DNA of 64,000 bases, taken from assembly GCA_040772885.1 (NCBI GenBank), contig JAXGXF010000003.1:186001-250000 (forward strand). The letters are read 5' to 3'. Position numbers and translations under genes: made by a program. The notes under the pieces are model-generated. The model was given only the letters and a program-made list of their open reading frames with translations, did no database searches and was not told where the DNA came from. How positions within the stretch are numbered: position 1 is the stretch's first letter; every line of letters begins with the position of its first letter. This document shows, one piece after another, positions 16,171-24,516 of this stretch. This stretch comes from Pullichristensenella sp002068815 (lineage in GTDB: Bacteria; Bacillota; Clostridia; Christensenellales; Aristaeellaceae).

Positions 16171-17214
16171 TTGACGGCGGTGATCGTTCCGGCATATAAA
16201 CCCTCCGAAGAACTTTTGCAACTCGCGGAACAGTTCCGCGGCTATCGGGATTTTCAGCTGATCATCGTGGACGACGGCAGCGGCCCGGAATACCGGGCCG
16301 TCTTTGACGCGCTGCCCGCGCCGGCGATCGTGCTGCGCCACGAGGCCAACCGCGGCAAGGGCGCCGCCATCAAGACCGCGATGCGCTACGCGCTCGACAA
16401 CCTCCCCAACTGCGGGATCGCGCTGACGGCGGACGCGGACGGGCAGCACGCGTTTCTCGACATCATCCGCGTGAACGAGGTCGCCCGGGCGAACCCGGAC
16501 GCCCTGACGCTCGGCTGCCGCGCGTTCCGCGGGGACGTGCCGCTTCGAAGCCGGCTCGGAAACGCGCTGACCAGGCAGGTGTTCGCGATCGTCGGCGGCA
16601 GGTACGTGTCCGACACGCAGACGGGGCTCCGGGCGTTCGGCCGCGAGACCATGCGCCGCTTTTTGGAGATCCCCGGCGAGCGGTACGAGTACGAGATCAA
16701 CATGCTGCTCGCCGCCGCGCGCGAGGGGATGCCGATCCGCGAGGTTGAAATCGAGACGATCTATCTCCGGAACAACGAGTCCTCGCACTTCCACCCGGTC
16801 CGCGACTCGATCCGGATTTACGCGAGGATACTGCTGTTTGCGTGCTCGTCGCTGCTCTCGTTCGGCGTCGACATGGCGGCGGTGCTGCTCTTCAACGCGC
16901 TGCTTTTGCGGCACTTCCCCGCGGAGGAGGCGCTGCTCGGGAGCGTCGTCGCGGCGCGGCTCTTGAGCGCGGCGGTCAATTTCACGATCAACCGCCAGGT
17001 CGTGTTCCGCGGCAACGAGCGGCTCCAGAGCGCCGCCGTGAAGTACGCGCTGCTCGCGGCGTGCATACTCGCCGTCAACTACGCGATGCTCAGGCTCTTG
17101 ACGCTCCGGCTCGGCTGGCCGCTGGGCGTCTCGAAGCTCTTGGTCGAGGCGACGCTGTTCGCGCTGAGCTTCGTCGCGCAGGGGCGCTTCGTGTACAGAA
17201 GGGCGGTGAAGTAG
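16171..17214 (+). CDS. Glycosyltransferase family 2 fused to a GtrA-like membrane domain
   Basis: Residues 1-210 are a GT2 domain of the dolichol-phosphate-mannose-synthase type (LTADADGQH as the DxD site, RYEYEINMLLAA). Residues about 215-345 hold four membrane helices of a GtrA-like flippase. Fusions of this type load a sugar onto a polyprenyl phosphate and help move it across the membrane; donor and acceptor are not known here. The start is judged to be TTG at 16171 because AGAGGTGA lies five bases before it; a GTG at 16162 is inside that box and has none of its own (347 or 350 residues). The NAGPA-domain gene starts 3 bp after the stop, so the two are translated together. Confidence 0.88.
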   Translation: MTAVIVPAYKPSEELLQLAEQFRGYRDFQLIIVDDGSGPEYRAVFDALPAPAIVLRHEANRGKGAAIKTAMRYALDNLPNCGIALTADADGQHAFLDIIRVNEVARANPDALTLGCRAFRGDVPLRSRLGNALTRQVFAIVGGRYVSDTQTGLRAFGRETMRRFLEIPGERYEYEINMLLAAAREGMPIREVEIETIYLRNNESSHFHPVRDSIRIYARILLFACSSLLSFGVDMAAVLLFNALLLRHFPAEEALLGSVVAARLLSAAVNFTINRQVVFRGNERLQSAAVKYALLAACILAVNYAMLRLLTLRLGWPLGVSKLLVEATLFALSFVAQGRFVYRRAVK

Positions 17215-17217
17215 CCC

Positions 17218-18264
17218 GTGCCGCGCAAAAAGGGCCGCCTCGCCCGCCTCGTCTCCGGGGTGTTTGAAAGAAGGCCGCTGCCGCTGCCGATCGTGATCGC
17301 GCTCGACGTGCTCTTGCTCGGCGCCGCGCTCGTCGTGTTCGCGCTGTTTCACCACGTGATCCCCCGGAAGGGCACGCCCGTCGGCACGGTCTCCTCCCGC
17401 GAGGGCGCGGCGCAGACCGTGGTGATCGAGGTCGCCGCGCCGTCCGTCGCGCCCGAGGAGCCGGAGCCGACCGTCGCCGCGGCGGTCGGGGACTTCAGCC
17501 TCCTGTACCCGGAGGGGTTCTCCGCGTCCGGCGCGCGCGAGTGGAACGAGGGCGACACCTACGTCTACCAGAGCGAGAACGTGCGCATCGCGAACACGCC
17601 GCATTCGGAGGACTTCGGCGACGGCATGGTCAACTACTACGTCTCCGACATCCTCGTGCGCGACATTTCGAATTTCCAGACCGCGCTCGCCAAGGACACC
17701 TACGGCCGCGGCTACCGCGAGGAGACCGCCGCGCTCGCGGCGCGCTCCGGCGCGCTGATCGCCGTCAACGGCGACTACTACGGCTCGCGCAGCGAGGGCA
17801 TCGTCATGCGCAACGGCACGCTCTACCGCCAGAGCGAGTTCGGCGACATCTGCGTGCTCTACTGGGACGGCACGATGGAGACGTATCTGCAATACGACGT
17901 CGACCCGGAGGCGATACTCGCGCGCGGGCCGTACCAGATATGGAGCTTCGGGCCGGAATTGCTCGACGACGAGGGGCAAAAGATGGCCGCGTTCAACTCC
18001 GCGGTCGCGCCGAACAACCCGCGCACCGCGATCGGCTACTTCGCGCCGGGGCACTACTGCTTCGTCGTCGTCGACGGGCGCTCGTCGGCCTCGAAGGGCG
18101 TGACGCTCTCGCAGCTATCGGAATTGATGTTCAAGCTCGGCTGCAAGCGCGCCTACAACCTCGACGGCGGGCAGACCTCCGTCATGACCTGGCGCGGCGA
18201 GATCGTCAACCGCCCCGCCGAGGGCGGAAGGCCGTGCAGCGACATCATCATGATTGTGGAGTGA
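17218..18264 (+). CDS. Membrane-anchored phosphodiester glycosidase (NAGPA domain)
   Basis: The 348-residue protein starts with GTG at 17218, inside the reach of a GGGCGGTGA box. A basic N-terminus precedes one membrane helix at residues 22-45; a Pro/Glu linker and an extracytoplasmic domain follow. The C-terminal half carries the NAGPA hallmarks NPRTAIGY, VVVDGRSS, GVTLSQLSELM and the near-terminal AYNLDGGQTSVM. The human homologue removes GlcNAc from a phosphodiester; bacterial members act on wall or capsule polymers or on phosphoglycosides. Directly downstream of GT2-GtrA and upstream of a small membrane protein, it likely edits the polymer that gene helps build (inference). Confidence 0.9.
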   Translation: MPRKKGRLARLVSGVFERRPLPLPIVIALDVLLLGAALVVFALFHHVIPRKGTPVGTVSSREGAAQTVVIEVAAPSVAPEEPEPTVAAAVGDFSLLYPEGFSASGAREWNEGDTYVYQSENVRIANTPHSEDFGDGMVNYYVSDILVRDISNFQTALAKDTYGRGYREETAALAARSGALIAVNGDYYGSRSEGIVMRNGTLYRQSEFGDICVLYWDGTMETYLQYDVDPEAILARGPYQIWSFGPELLDDEGQKMAAFNSAVAPNNPRTAIGYFAPGHYCFVVVDGRSSASKGVTLSQLSELMFKLGCKRAYNLDGGQTSVMTWRGEIVNRPAEGGRPCSDIIMIVE

Positions 18265-18270
18265 GGCGCC

Positions 18271-18498
18271 ATGCTCAAGACGATTCTTGCGCACGCGGTG
18301 TTCGTGCTCAGCGGCATGTACCTGACATTTTTCCTGATCGACCGCGTGAACCCCGCGATGAACTTCATCAACAACGGCATCACGAAGGCGCTGCTGCTTC
18401 TGCTGTGCCTCTGCGCGGTGATCCTGGCGCTGTTCGCCGCCGCCGAGCGGCGGGCGAGGACGCGGAGAATCGCGCGGAACAAGAGGCCGAGATATTAG
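18271..18498 (+). CDS. Small two-helix membrane protein
   Basis: The 75-residue product has helices at about 6-26 and 37-56 and a very basic C-terminal tail (RRARTRRIARNKRPRY). It begins 7 bp after the NAGPA gene with a GAGTGAGG box and is followed at once by a bidirectional terminator, so it is the last gene of that operon. No family recognised. The basic tail would face the cytoplasm. Confidence 0.7.
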   Translation: MLKTILAHAVFVLSGMYLTFFLIDRVNPAMNFINNGITKALLLLLCLCAVILALFAAAERRARTRRIARNKRPRY

Positions 18499-18530
18499 AA
18501 AAATACCGCACGAATCGTGCGGTATTTTTC
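18498..18530. terminator. Bidirectional rho-independent terminator
   Basis: A perfect inverted repeat (GAAAAATACCGCACGA and its complement) overlaps the end of the small membrane protein gene and faces the acyltransferase stop. It has an A run on one side and a T run on the other, so it serves both convergent transcripts. Confidence 0.9.
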
Positions 18531-19592
18531 TTAGAGGATGTACCGGTTGAGCACCGGGATCTTGTTCAGCAGATGCGCGGCGAGCAGCGAGAGCGCCATC
18601 ACCGCGGCCGCGATCAGCAGAACGGACAGGGCGGGGAAGAAGTTCGGCGAAAGGATTCCGAGCTTCCGGAACAGTATGATGAAAAAATCGTGCACGAGGT
18701 ACGCGCCGAAGCAGAGCTTCGAGAGCGTGCCGACCGCCCGCGCAACGCGCGGCGAGGGGGCGCTGTGTTCAAACCGGCGCTTGACAAGCAGGAAAATGCT
18801 CGCCGAGACAAACGCCGTGTTGGGAAGCAGGTTGTGTATGAGCGCCTCCGTCGCCGAACCCGAGCGCAAGCTGAGGTAGAGCGTGCCCCCGACCGTGAAG
18901 GCGAGCGAGAGCGCGCCGAGCGCATGGAGCGCGCGCACGGCGCAAGCGGGAAGTTGGTAGTTCGCCAGATAGTGCCCCAGCACGAAAAACCCCGCGTAAC
19001 CCAGCGCCGTATGGAACGCCACCTTGCTCCGGAACGACGAAACGAGCCGGGCGAGCGGGCCGGAAACGCACAGCAAGTTGAGCGCCAGTTCAAACACAAA
19101 CCAAAGCGCGAGAAAGTACTCCGCCGTGCGCCTGGACCGGCAGATGACGCGCAGCAGCGGGGAAGCGATGTACAGTCCAACGATCATGTACATAAACCAC
19201 AGGTGGTAGTGCCCGCGGATGGCGAGCTTGACTATTTTTAAAAGGGAGGCCGCGCCGATCGGGTTCCGGGAAAGGACCGTGTAGGCCGCGTAGAGCGTCG
19301 CCCAGAACACATACGCGGTCACGAGCCTGAGAATTTTTTGAAAATACAGCTTTTTGAGCGAATACTCGCGATTGCCGTCCAGCAGAAACGCGCCGGAGAT
19401 CATCACAAACACGGGGACGCAGAAGCGGACGAGGCCTTGATAGAAGTTGGAGATGTTCCAATTGAGCGAGCCGACCGCGGCGGTCAGGAACTTCTGCGCG
19501 TTTATGTGCAGGAGCACCATCGCGAAGATGCTCAGTATCCGAAGCAGATCAAAGTAGAGAACCCGGCCTGCCGGCTGCCGCTCCTCTGGCAT
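18531..19592 (-). CDS. Acyltransferase 3 family integral membrane protein
   Basis: The 353-residue protein has about ten hydrophobic helices and the acyltransferase-3 start VLYFDLLRILSIFAMVLLH, with the conserved Arg and the H in LLH, plus CVPVFVMISGAFLL and a later GHYHLWFMYMIVGLY. Such proteins (OafA, WecH types) transfer acetyl or similar groups onto surface glycans. The ATG at 19592 follows AGAGGGA. It has its own promoter and converges on the NAGPA operon. A role in decorating the same polymer is a reasonable inference; the acyl group and target are unknown. Confidence 0.9.
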   Translation of the reverse strand: MPEERQPAGRVLYFDLLRILSIFAMVLLHINAQKFLTAAVGSLNWNISNFYQGLVRFCVPVFVMISGAFLLDGNREYSLKKLYFQKILRLVTAYVFWATLYAAYTVLSRNPIGAASLLKIVKLAIRGHYHLWFMYMIVGLYIASPLLRVICRSRRTAEYFLALWFVFELALNLLCVSGPLARLVSSFRSKVAFHTALGYAGFFVLGHYLANYQLPACAVRALHALGALSLAFTVGGTLYLSLRSGSATEALIHNLLPNTAFVSASIFLLVKRRFEHSAPSPRVARAVGTLSKLCFGAYLVHDFFIILFRKLGILSPNFFPALSVLLIAAAVMALSLLAAHLLNKIPVLNRYIL

Positions 19593-19634
19593 GGATTTTC
19601 CCTCTTTTCGTCAGCGTCTTTTGTGGGTAGAACC

Positions 19635-19663
19635 AGTATAGCACACGCAGGCATCGGGGACAA
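19635..19663 (-). promoter_or_regulatory. Acyltransferase promoter
   Basis: On the minus strand TTGTCC (19658-19663) and TATACT (19635-19640) are 17 bp apart, and the -10 is extended (TGC-TATACT). Confidence 0.65.
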
Positions 19664-19669
19664 GCCTAA

Positions 19670-19850
19670 TGCGGAAACAATTGCGTCAGCCGAGCTTGAC
19701 GCCGCAGATCGGCTCGCCGGAGGGGTCGATGTAGCCCTCGCACCGCCCTGCAGCACCCCCGCGAGGCCGCCGTCAAAGGGCGCCGCGCGTCAGAAGCACC
19801 GCCGCCAGAAGCGGGAACGAAGGCAATGATAACGCAGTATTTCTCCAAGA
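19670..19850 (-). pseudogene. Possible decayed coding sequence
   Basis: Between the acyltransferase promoter and the gyrA terminator, one minus-strand frame reads a leader-like LPSFPLLAAVLLTRGAL, a TGA stop, then a protein-like end RCEGYIDPSGEPICGVKLG before its own stop. No intact start with a ribosome binding site is present. It may be a remnant of a small secreted protein, or chance in GC-rich DNA. The rest of the 310-bp gap 19593-19903 holds only the promoter and terminator listed separately. Confidence 0.25.
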
Positions 19851-19885
19851 ACAACAAAAGAAAGCGCGCCGCCCGGGCGCGCTTT
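19851..19885 (-). terminator. gyrBA terminator
   Basis: AAAGCGCGCC and GGCGCGCTTT form a 10-bp stem with a 5-base loop (19861-19885). On the minus strand it is followed by CTTTTGTTGTT, 18 bp after the gyrA stop. Confidence 0.85.
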
Positions 19886-19903
19886 CCGTTTAGAAACTCT
19901 TCC

Positions 19904-22384
19904 CTATTCCTCCCCGCTCTCCGCGCAGGAGCAGTTGTCCCCCTCGTCCTCCTCCTCGGCCTCGGCGCGGGCGACGCAGACGACCTTACAGTTCTCCTGG
20001 ACGCGCATGATGCGCACGCCCTGCGTGTTGCGGCCGAGCGTCGAGACGGCGCTGACGGGGGTGCGAATGACGGTTCCGTCGTCGGTGATGATCAGGATGT
20101 CCTCGTCCTCGGAGACGAGCAATTGACCGGCGAGCAGGCCGTTCTTTTCGGTCAAATTCATCGCCTTGATGCCCTTGCCGCCGCGGCCCTGCACGCGGTA
20201 CTCCTCGATCTCGGTGCGCTTGCCGTAGCCGAGCTCGGTGATCGAGAGCACCTGCGCGCCGACCTCGACGATCGACATCGCGACGACCTCGTCGTCCTCG
20301 TCCAATTCGATCGACTTGACGCCCATCGCGGCGCGCCCGATCGGGCGCATGTCGGTCTCCTCGAAGCGAATCGCCATGCCGCGCCGGGTGCCCAGCAGCA
20401 CGTCGCGGGTTCCGTCGGTCAGCGCGACGCCGATGAGATCATCATCTTCGCGCAAAACAATTGCGATCAATCCCGAGCGCCTAAGGTTCACAAACTCCGA
20501 GAGCTCGGTGCGCTTGATGGTGCCCTTCCGGGTCGCCATGATCAGGTAGTGCCCCGCGACCTTCTCGGCGGGCACCGGCAGCATCGCCTGCACCTTCTCG
20601 CCGCCCTCGAGCTGCAACAGGTTCACGATCGCCGTGCCGCGCGCGGTGCGCCCGGCCTCGGGAATCTCGTAGCAGTTCAGCTGGTACGCGCGGCCGCGGT
20701 TTGTAAAGAACATGATCGGGTCGTGCGTCGAGGTGACGTAGAGCTGCTCGACGAAGTCCTCCTCGCGCGTGGCGGTGCCGATGATCCCCTTGCCGCCGCG
20801 CCGCTGCGCGCGGTAGGTCGCCTTCGGCAGGCGCTTGACGTAGCCGTAGTGCGTCAGCGTGATCACCATGTCCTCCTCCTGGATCAGATCGAGCATGTCG
20901 ATCTCGCCGTCGAGCGCCGAAATCTCGGTCCTGCGGCCGTCGGAGAAACGCTGCCGAATCTCGAGGATTTCGGACTTTACGATGTCGAGCACCATGCGCT
21001 CGCTCTCGAGCACCTGCCGGTAGTAGGCGATCAATTTTTGCAGCTCTGCGAACTCCTCCTCGACCCTCTCGCGCTCGAGGCCGGTCAGCCGCGCGAGCCG
21101 CATGTCGAGTATCGCCTGCGCCTGCTTTTCCGACAGCCCGAACTTCTCCGTCAGCCCGGCCTTCGCCTCGGGGATCGTCCGGGACGCGCGCAGAAGAGCG
21201 ATGACCTCGTCGATGTGGTCGAGCGCGATCAGCAGGCCCTCCAGGATGTGGCTGCGCGCCTCGGCCTTGTCGAGCTCGTAGCGCGTGCGGCGGCGGATGA
21301 CGTCCTCCTGATGCTTGAGGTAGTGGAAGATCGCCTGCTTCAAGGACAGTATCTTCGGCTCGCCGTCGACCAGCGCAAGCATGATCGCGCCGAACGTGTC
21401 CTGCAGCTGCGTGTGCTTGTACAGGTAATTCAATACGACGTTCGCGTTCACGTCGCGCTTCAATTCGATCACGATGCGCATGCCGCTGCGATCGCTCTCG
21501 TCGCGTATGTCGGAGATGCCGTCGACGCGCTTCTCGTGCACGAGTTCCGCGATCTTCTCGATCAGCCGCGCCTTGTTGACCATGTAGGGGATTTCCGTCA
21601 CGACGATGCGCTGGCGGTTGCCGGCCATCTCCTCGATCTCGCTCTTCGCGCGCACGACGATGCGGCCGCGGCCCTCGTGGTACGCGTCGTAGATGCCGCG
21701 CCGGCCGAGGGTCACGCCGCCGGTCGGGAAGTCCGGCCCCTTGACAAACTGCATCAATTCGTCGATCGAGCAGTCCGGGTGGTCGATCATGTGGACGACG
21801 CCGTCGATCACCTCGCCGAGATTATGAGGCGGTATGTTCGTCGCCATGCCGACCGCGATGCCGGAGGAGCCGTTCACCAGCAGGTTCGGGAAGCGGGACG
21901 GCAGCACCTCCGGCTGCATCAGCGTCTCGTCGAAGTTCGGGTAGAAGTCGACGGTCTCCTTGTCGAGGTCGCGGATCATCTCCATCGAGAGCTTCGAAAG
22001 CCGGGCCTCGGTGTATCGCATCGCGGCCGCGCCGTCGCCGTCGACGGAGCCGAAGTTGCCCTGCCCCTCGACGAGCAGCCCGCGCGTCGAGAAGTCCTGC
22101 GCCAAACGCACCATCGCGTCGTAGACGGAGCTGTCGCCGTGCGGGTGGTATTTTCCCATGCAGTCGCCGACGATGCGCGCGGACTTCCGAAACGGCTTGT
22201 CCGGCGTCACGCCGAGTTCCATCATGGAGTAGAGGATGCGCCTGTGCACGGGCTTCAGGCCGTCCCGGACGTCCGGCAGCGCGCGGCTGACGATGACGGC
22301 CATCGCGTAGGACATGAACGACCGCTTTAAATCTTCCTCGATGTCGATCGGCGTGAGATTGCCGATGTTCAGTTCCTCAGACAT
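19904..22384 (-). CDS. gyrA: DNA gyrase subunit A
   Basis: The 826-residue chain has the usual GyrA length. The catalytic tyrosine is Y124 in AAMRYTEARL. The quinolone-determining stretch HPHGDSSVYDAMVRLAQ is wild-type at the two hot spots (S85, D89). The GyrA box QRRGGKGI is present, which separates GyrA from ParC, and the C-terminal pinwheel ends in an acidic tail with NCSCAESGEE. The ATG at 22384 follows a perfect AAAGGAGG, which overlaps the gyrB stop 14 bp upstream. It is the second gene of gyrB-gyrA and ends at a strong terminator. Confidence 0.98.
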   Translation of the reverse strand: MSEELNIGNLTPIDIEEDLKRSFMSYAMAVIVSRALPDVRDGLKPVHRRILYSMMELGVTPDKPFRKSARIVGDCMGKYHPHGDSSVYDAMVRLAQDFSTRGLLVEGQGNFGSVDGDGAAAMRYTEARLSKLSMEMIRDLDKETVDFYPNFDETLMQPEVLPSRFPNLLVNGSSGIAVGMATNIPPHNLGEVIDGVVHMIDHPDCSIDELMQFVKGPDFPTGGVTLGRRGIYDAYHEGRGRIVVRAKSEIEEMAGNRQRIVVTEIPYMVNKARLIEKIAELVHEKRVDGISDIRDESDRSGMRIVIELKRDVNANVVLNYLYKHTQLQDTFGAIMLALVDGEPKILSLKQAIFHYLKHQEDVIRRRTRYELDKAEARSHILEGLLIALDHIDEVIALLRASRTIPEAKAGLTEKFGLSEKQAQAILDMRLARLTGLERERVEEEFAELQKLIAYYRQVLESERMVLDIVKSEILEIRQRFSDGRRTEISALDGEIDMLDLIQEEDMVITLTHYGYVKRLPKATYRAQRRGGKGIIGTATREEDFVEQLYVTSTHDPIMFFTNRGRAYQLNCYEIPEAGRTARGTAIVNLLQLEGGEKVQAMLPVPAEKVAGHYLIMATRKGTIKRTELSEFVNLRRSGLIAIVLREDDDLIGVALTDGTRDVLLGTRRGMAIRFEETDMRPIGRAAMGVKSIELDEDDEVVAMSIVEVGAQVLSITELGYGKRTEIEEYRVQGRGGKGIKAMNLTEKNGLLAGQLLVSEDEDILIITDDGTVIRTPVSAVSTLGRNTQGVRIMRVQENCKVVCVARAEAEEEDEGDNCSCAESGEE

Positions 22385-22398
22385 ATCCCGCGCCTCCT

Positions 22399-24333
22399 TT
22401 AAATGTCAAGGTCCGCGACGAGCTTGCAGTTTTGCTCGATGAACTCGCGCCGGGGCTCGACCTGATCGCCCATGAGCAGCGTGAACATCTCGTCGGCGGC
22501 GATCGCGTCCTTCATCTCGACGCGGTACATGCTGCGCGTCTCGGGGTTCATCGTCGTCTCCCAGAGCTGCTCGGGGTTCATCTCGCCCAGGCCCTTGTAC
22601 CGCTGTATCGAGGGCTTCGCGTCGCGGCCCATCTCGTCGAGCAATTTCTGCAGCTCCTCGTCCGTGTAGACGTATTTCTCGGACTTTCCGCGGCTGACCT
22701 TGTAAAGCGGCGGGCGCGCGATGTAGACGTAGCCATCCTCGATCAACTTCGGCATGTGCCGGTAGAAGAACGTGAGCAGCAATATGCGTATGTGGCTCCC
22801 GTCGACGTCGGCGTCCGTCATGCAGACGATGCGGTGGTAGCGCAATTTCGCTGGGTCGAAGTCCTGCCCGAAGCCGCCGCCGAACGCAGTGATCATCGCC
22901 TTGATCTCGGCGTTTGCGAGCACCCTGTCCATCCTGGTCTTTTCGACGTTCAGAATCTTTCCGCGAAGCGGCAATATCGCCTGAAAGTGCCGGTCGCGGC
23001 CGGACTTCGCGGAACCTCCGGCGGAGTCGCCCTCGACCAGGAATATCTCGCACTTCGCCGGGTCGCGCTCGGAGCAGTCGGCGAGCTTTCCGGGCAGCGC
23101 CGCGGACTCGAGCGCGGTCTTGCGCCGGGTCAGGTCGCGCGCCTTGCGCGCCGCCTCGCGCGCGCGGGACGCCTGCAGGCACTTGTCGAGCACCGCGCGC
23201 GCCTCGGCGGGGTGCTCCTCGAAGTGCGTCGCGAGCTTCTCGGCGACCATCGAATCCACGAGCGTGCGCATCTCGCTGTTTCCGAGCTTCGACTTCGTCT
23301 GGCCCTCGAACTGCGGCTCGACGAGCTTCACGGACACGATCGCCGTCAGCCCCTCGCGCACGTCCTCGCCGGTCAGGTTCTGGTCGCTCGGCTTCAGGAT
23401 GCCGTTCTTGCGGCCGTAGTCGTTGATGACGCGCGTGAGCGCCGTCCGAAAGCCCATCAGGTGCGTGCCGCCCTCGGGCGTGTGTATGTTGTTCGCGAAC
23501 GAGAACGTGCTCTCGTTGTAGCCGTCGTTCCACTGCAGCGCGACCTCGACGGTCGAGCCGTTCCGGACGCCCTCGATGTAGATCGGCTTCTTCGAGAGCG
23601 GCGTCTTGTGCTGGTTTAAGTACTCGACGAACGACACGATGCCGCCCTCGTAGTGGTACACGCGCTCGTTGACCGGTTCGGTCCGCTCGTCGCGCAAGGT
23701 GATCCGTATGCCCTTGTTCAAAAACGCCATCTCGCGGAAGCGGGTTTTCAGAACGTCGAAGCTGAACAGGCCCGTCTCGAAGATGCCGGGCTCCGGGCAT
23801 TCGCCGGTGCGCACGTCCGGCCAGAATTGTATGACGGTTCCGGTCCGCTCCGTCGCCCCGACGATTTTCAGATCATAGAGGATTTTGCCGCGCGAATATT
23901 CCTGCTGATAGAGATTTCCGTCCTGATGGACGTTGACCGTCAGATGGCTCGACAGCGCGTTGACGACCGACGCGCCGACGCCGTGCAATCCTCCGGACAC
24001 CTTGTAGCCGGAGCCTCCGAATTTGCCGCCCGCGTGCAGCATCGTCAGGCACACCTCGACCGCGGGGCGGCCCACCTTTGGGTGGATGCCGACCGGGAAG
24101 CCGCGGCCGTTGTCCTCGACGGACACGGAGCCGTCCCTGTGAAGCGTGACAAGAATGGTGTCGCAGAAGCCCGCGAGCGCCTCGTCGATGGCGTTGTCCA
24201 CGATTTCGTACACGAGGTGGTGCAGCCCCCGCTCGTCGGTCGAGCCGATGTACATTCCCGGTCGGCGCCTTACGGCTTCGAGGCCCTCCAGAACCTGTAT
24301 CTGGCTCTCGTCATAGTGGTGTTCGCTGTGCAT
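22399..24333 (-). CDS. gyrB: DNA gyrase subunit B
   Basis: The 644-residue protein starts at the ATG at 24333, after AAGGGG; the open frame extends 49 codons further upstream but contains the promoter. It has the GHKL ATPase site (EIVDNAIDEALAG, and GLHGVGASVVNALS), the transducer domain, and the TOPRIM domain with EGDSAGGSAKSGRDR, PLRGKILNVEK and TDADVDGSHIR. The C-terminal YKGLGEMNPEQLWETTMNPE is typical. The QILPLRGKI-type context fits GyrB rather than ParE. It is first in the gyrB-gyrA operon. Unlike most Firmicutes, it is about 14 kb from dnaA rather than next to dnaN-recF. Confidence 0.98.
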   Translation of the reverse strand: MHSEHHYDESQIQVLEGLEAVRRRPGMYIGSTDERGLHHLVYEIVDNAIDEALAGFCDTILVTLHRDGSVSVEDNGRGFPVGIHPKVGRPAVEVCLTMLHAGGKFGGSGYKVSGGLHGVGASVVNALSSHLTVNVHQDGNLYQQEYSRGKILYDLKIVGATERTGTVIQFWPDVRTGECPEPGIFETGLFSFDVLKTRFREMAFLNKGIRITLRDERTEPVNERVYHYEGGIVSFVEYLNQHKTPLSKKPIYIEGVRNGSTVEVALQWNDGYNESTFSFANNIHTPEGGTHLMGFRTALTRVINDYGRKNGILKPSDQNLTGEDVREGLTAIVSVKLVEPQFEGQTKSKLGNSEMRTLVDSMVAEKLATHFEEHPAEARAVLDKCLQASRAREAARKARDLTRRKTALESAALPGKLADCSERDPAKCEIFLVEGDSAGGSAKSGRDRHFQAILPLRGKILNVEKTRMDRVLANAEIKAMITAFGGGFGQDFDPAKLRYHRIVCMTDADVDGSHIRILLLTFFYRHMPKLIEDGYVYIARPPLYKVSRGKSEKYVYTDEELQKLLDEMGRDAKPSIQRYKGLGEMNPEQLWETTMNPETRSMYRVEMKDAIAADEMFTLLMGDQVEPRREFIEQNCKLVADLDI

Positions 24334-24378
24334 ACATGCCTGCCCCTTCAAGTTTTCCGGATATTTCCCTACTATAAT

Positions 24379-24407
24379 AGTATAGCACATTTCGGCGCAG
24401 TTAGCCA
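24379..24407 (-). promoter_or_regulatory. gyrBA promoter
   Basis: On the minus strand an extended -10, TGC-TATACT (hexamer 24379-24384), lies 46 bp before the gyrB start. The -35 position (24402-24407) reads TGGCTA and is poor. Confidence 0.5.
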
Positions 24408-24452
24408 GAGGAAACTCAGGCGTTGCAAACTTTAACAGCCCGCGTTTTTGGG

Positions 24453-24481
24453 TTTGCTTTTTGGAAAGAATATGGTACAAT
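24453..24481 (+). promoter_or_regulatory. Promoter of the secreted PG-binding protein
   Basis: TTTGCT/TTGCTT (24453-24459) and TACAAT (24476-24481) are 16-17 bp apart, 36 bp before the start codon. Confidence 0.5.
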
Positions 24482-24516
24482 CATTGTCGGAGAATGGTGC
24501 AAAGAGGGGTAAGGAG

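Noticed and set aside
19750..19830. Selenocysteine read-through at the TGA in the 19.7-kb remnant
   Set aside because: No SECIS-like hairpin follows, no start with ribosome binding site exists, and the flanking peptide is not a known selenoprotein.
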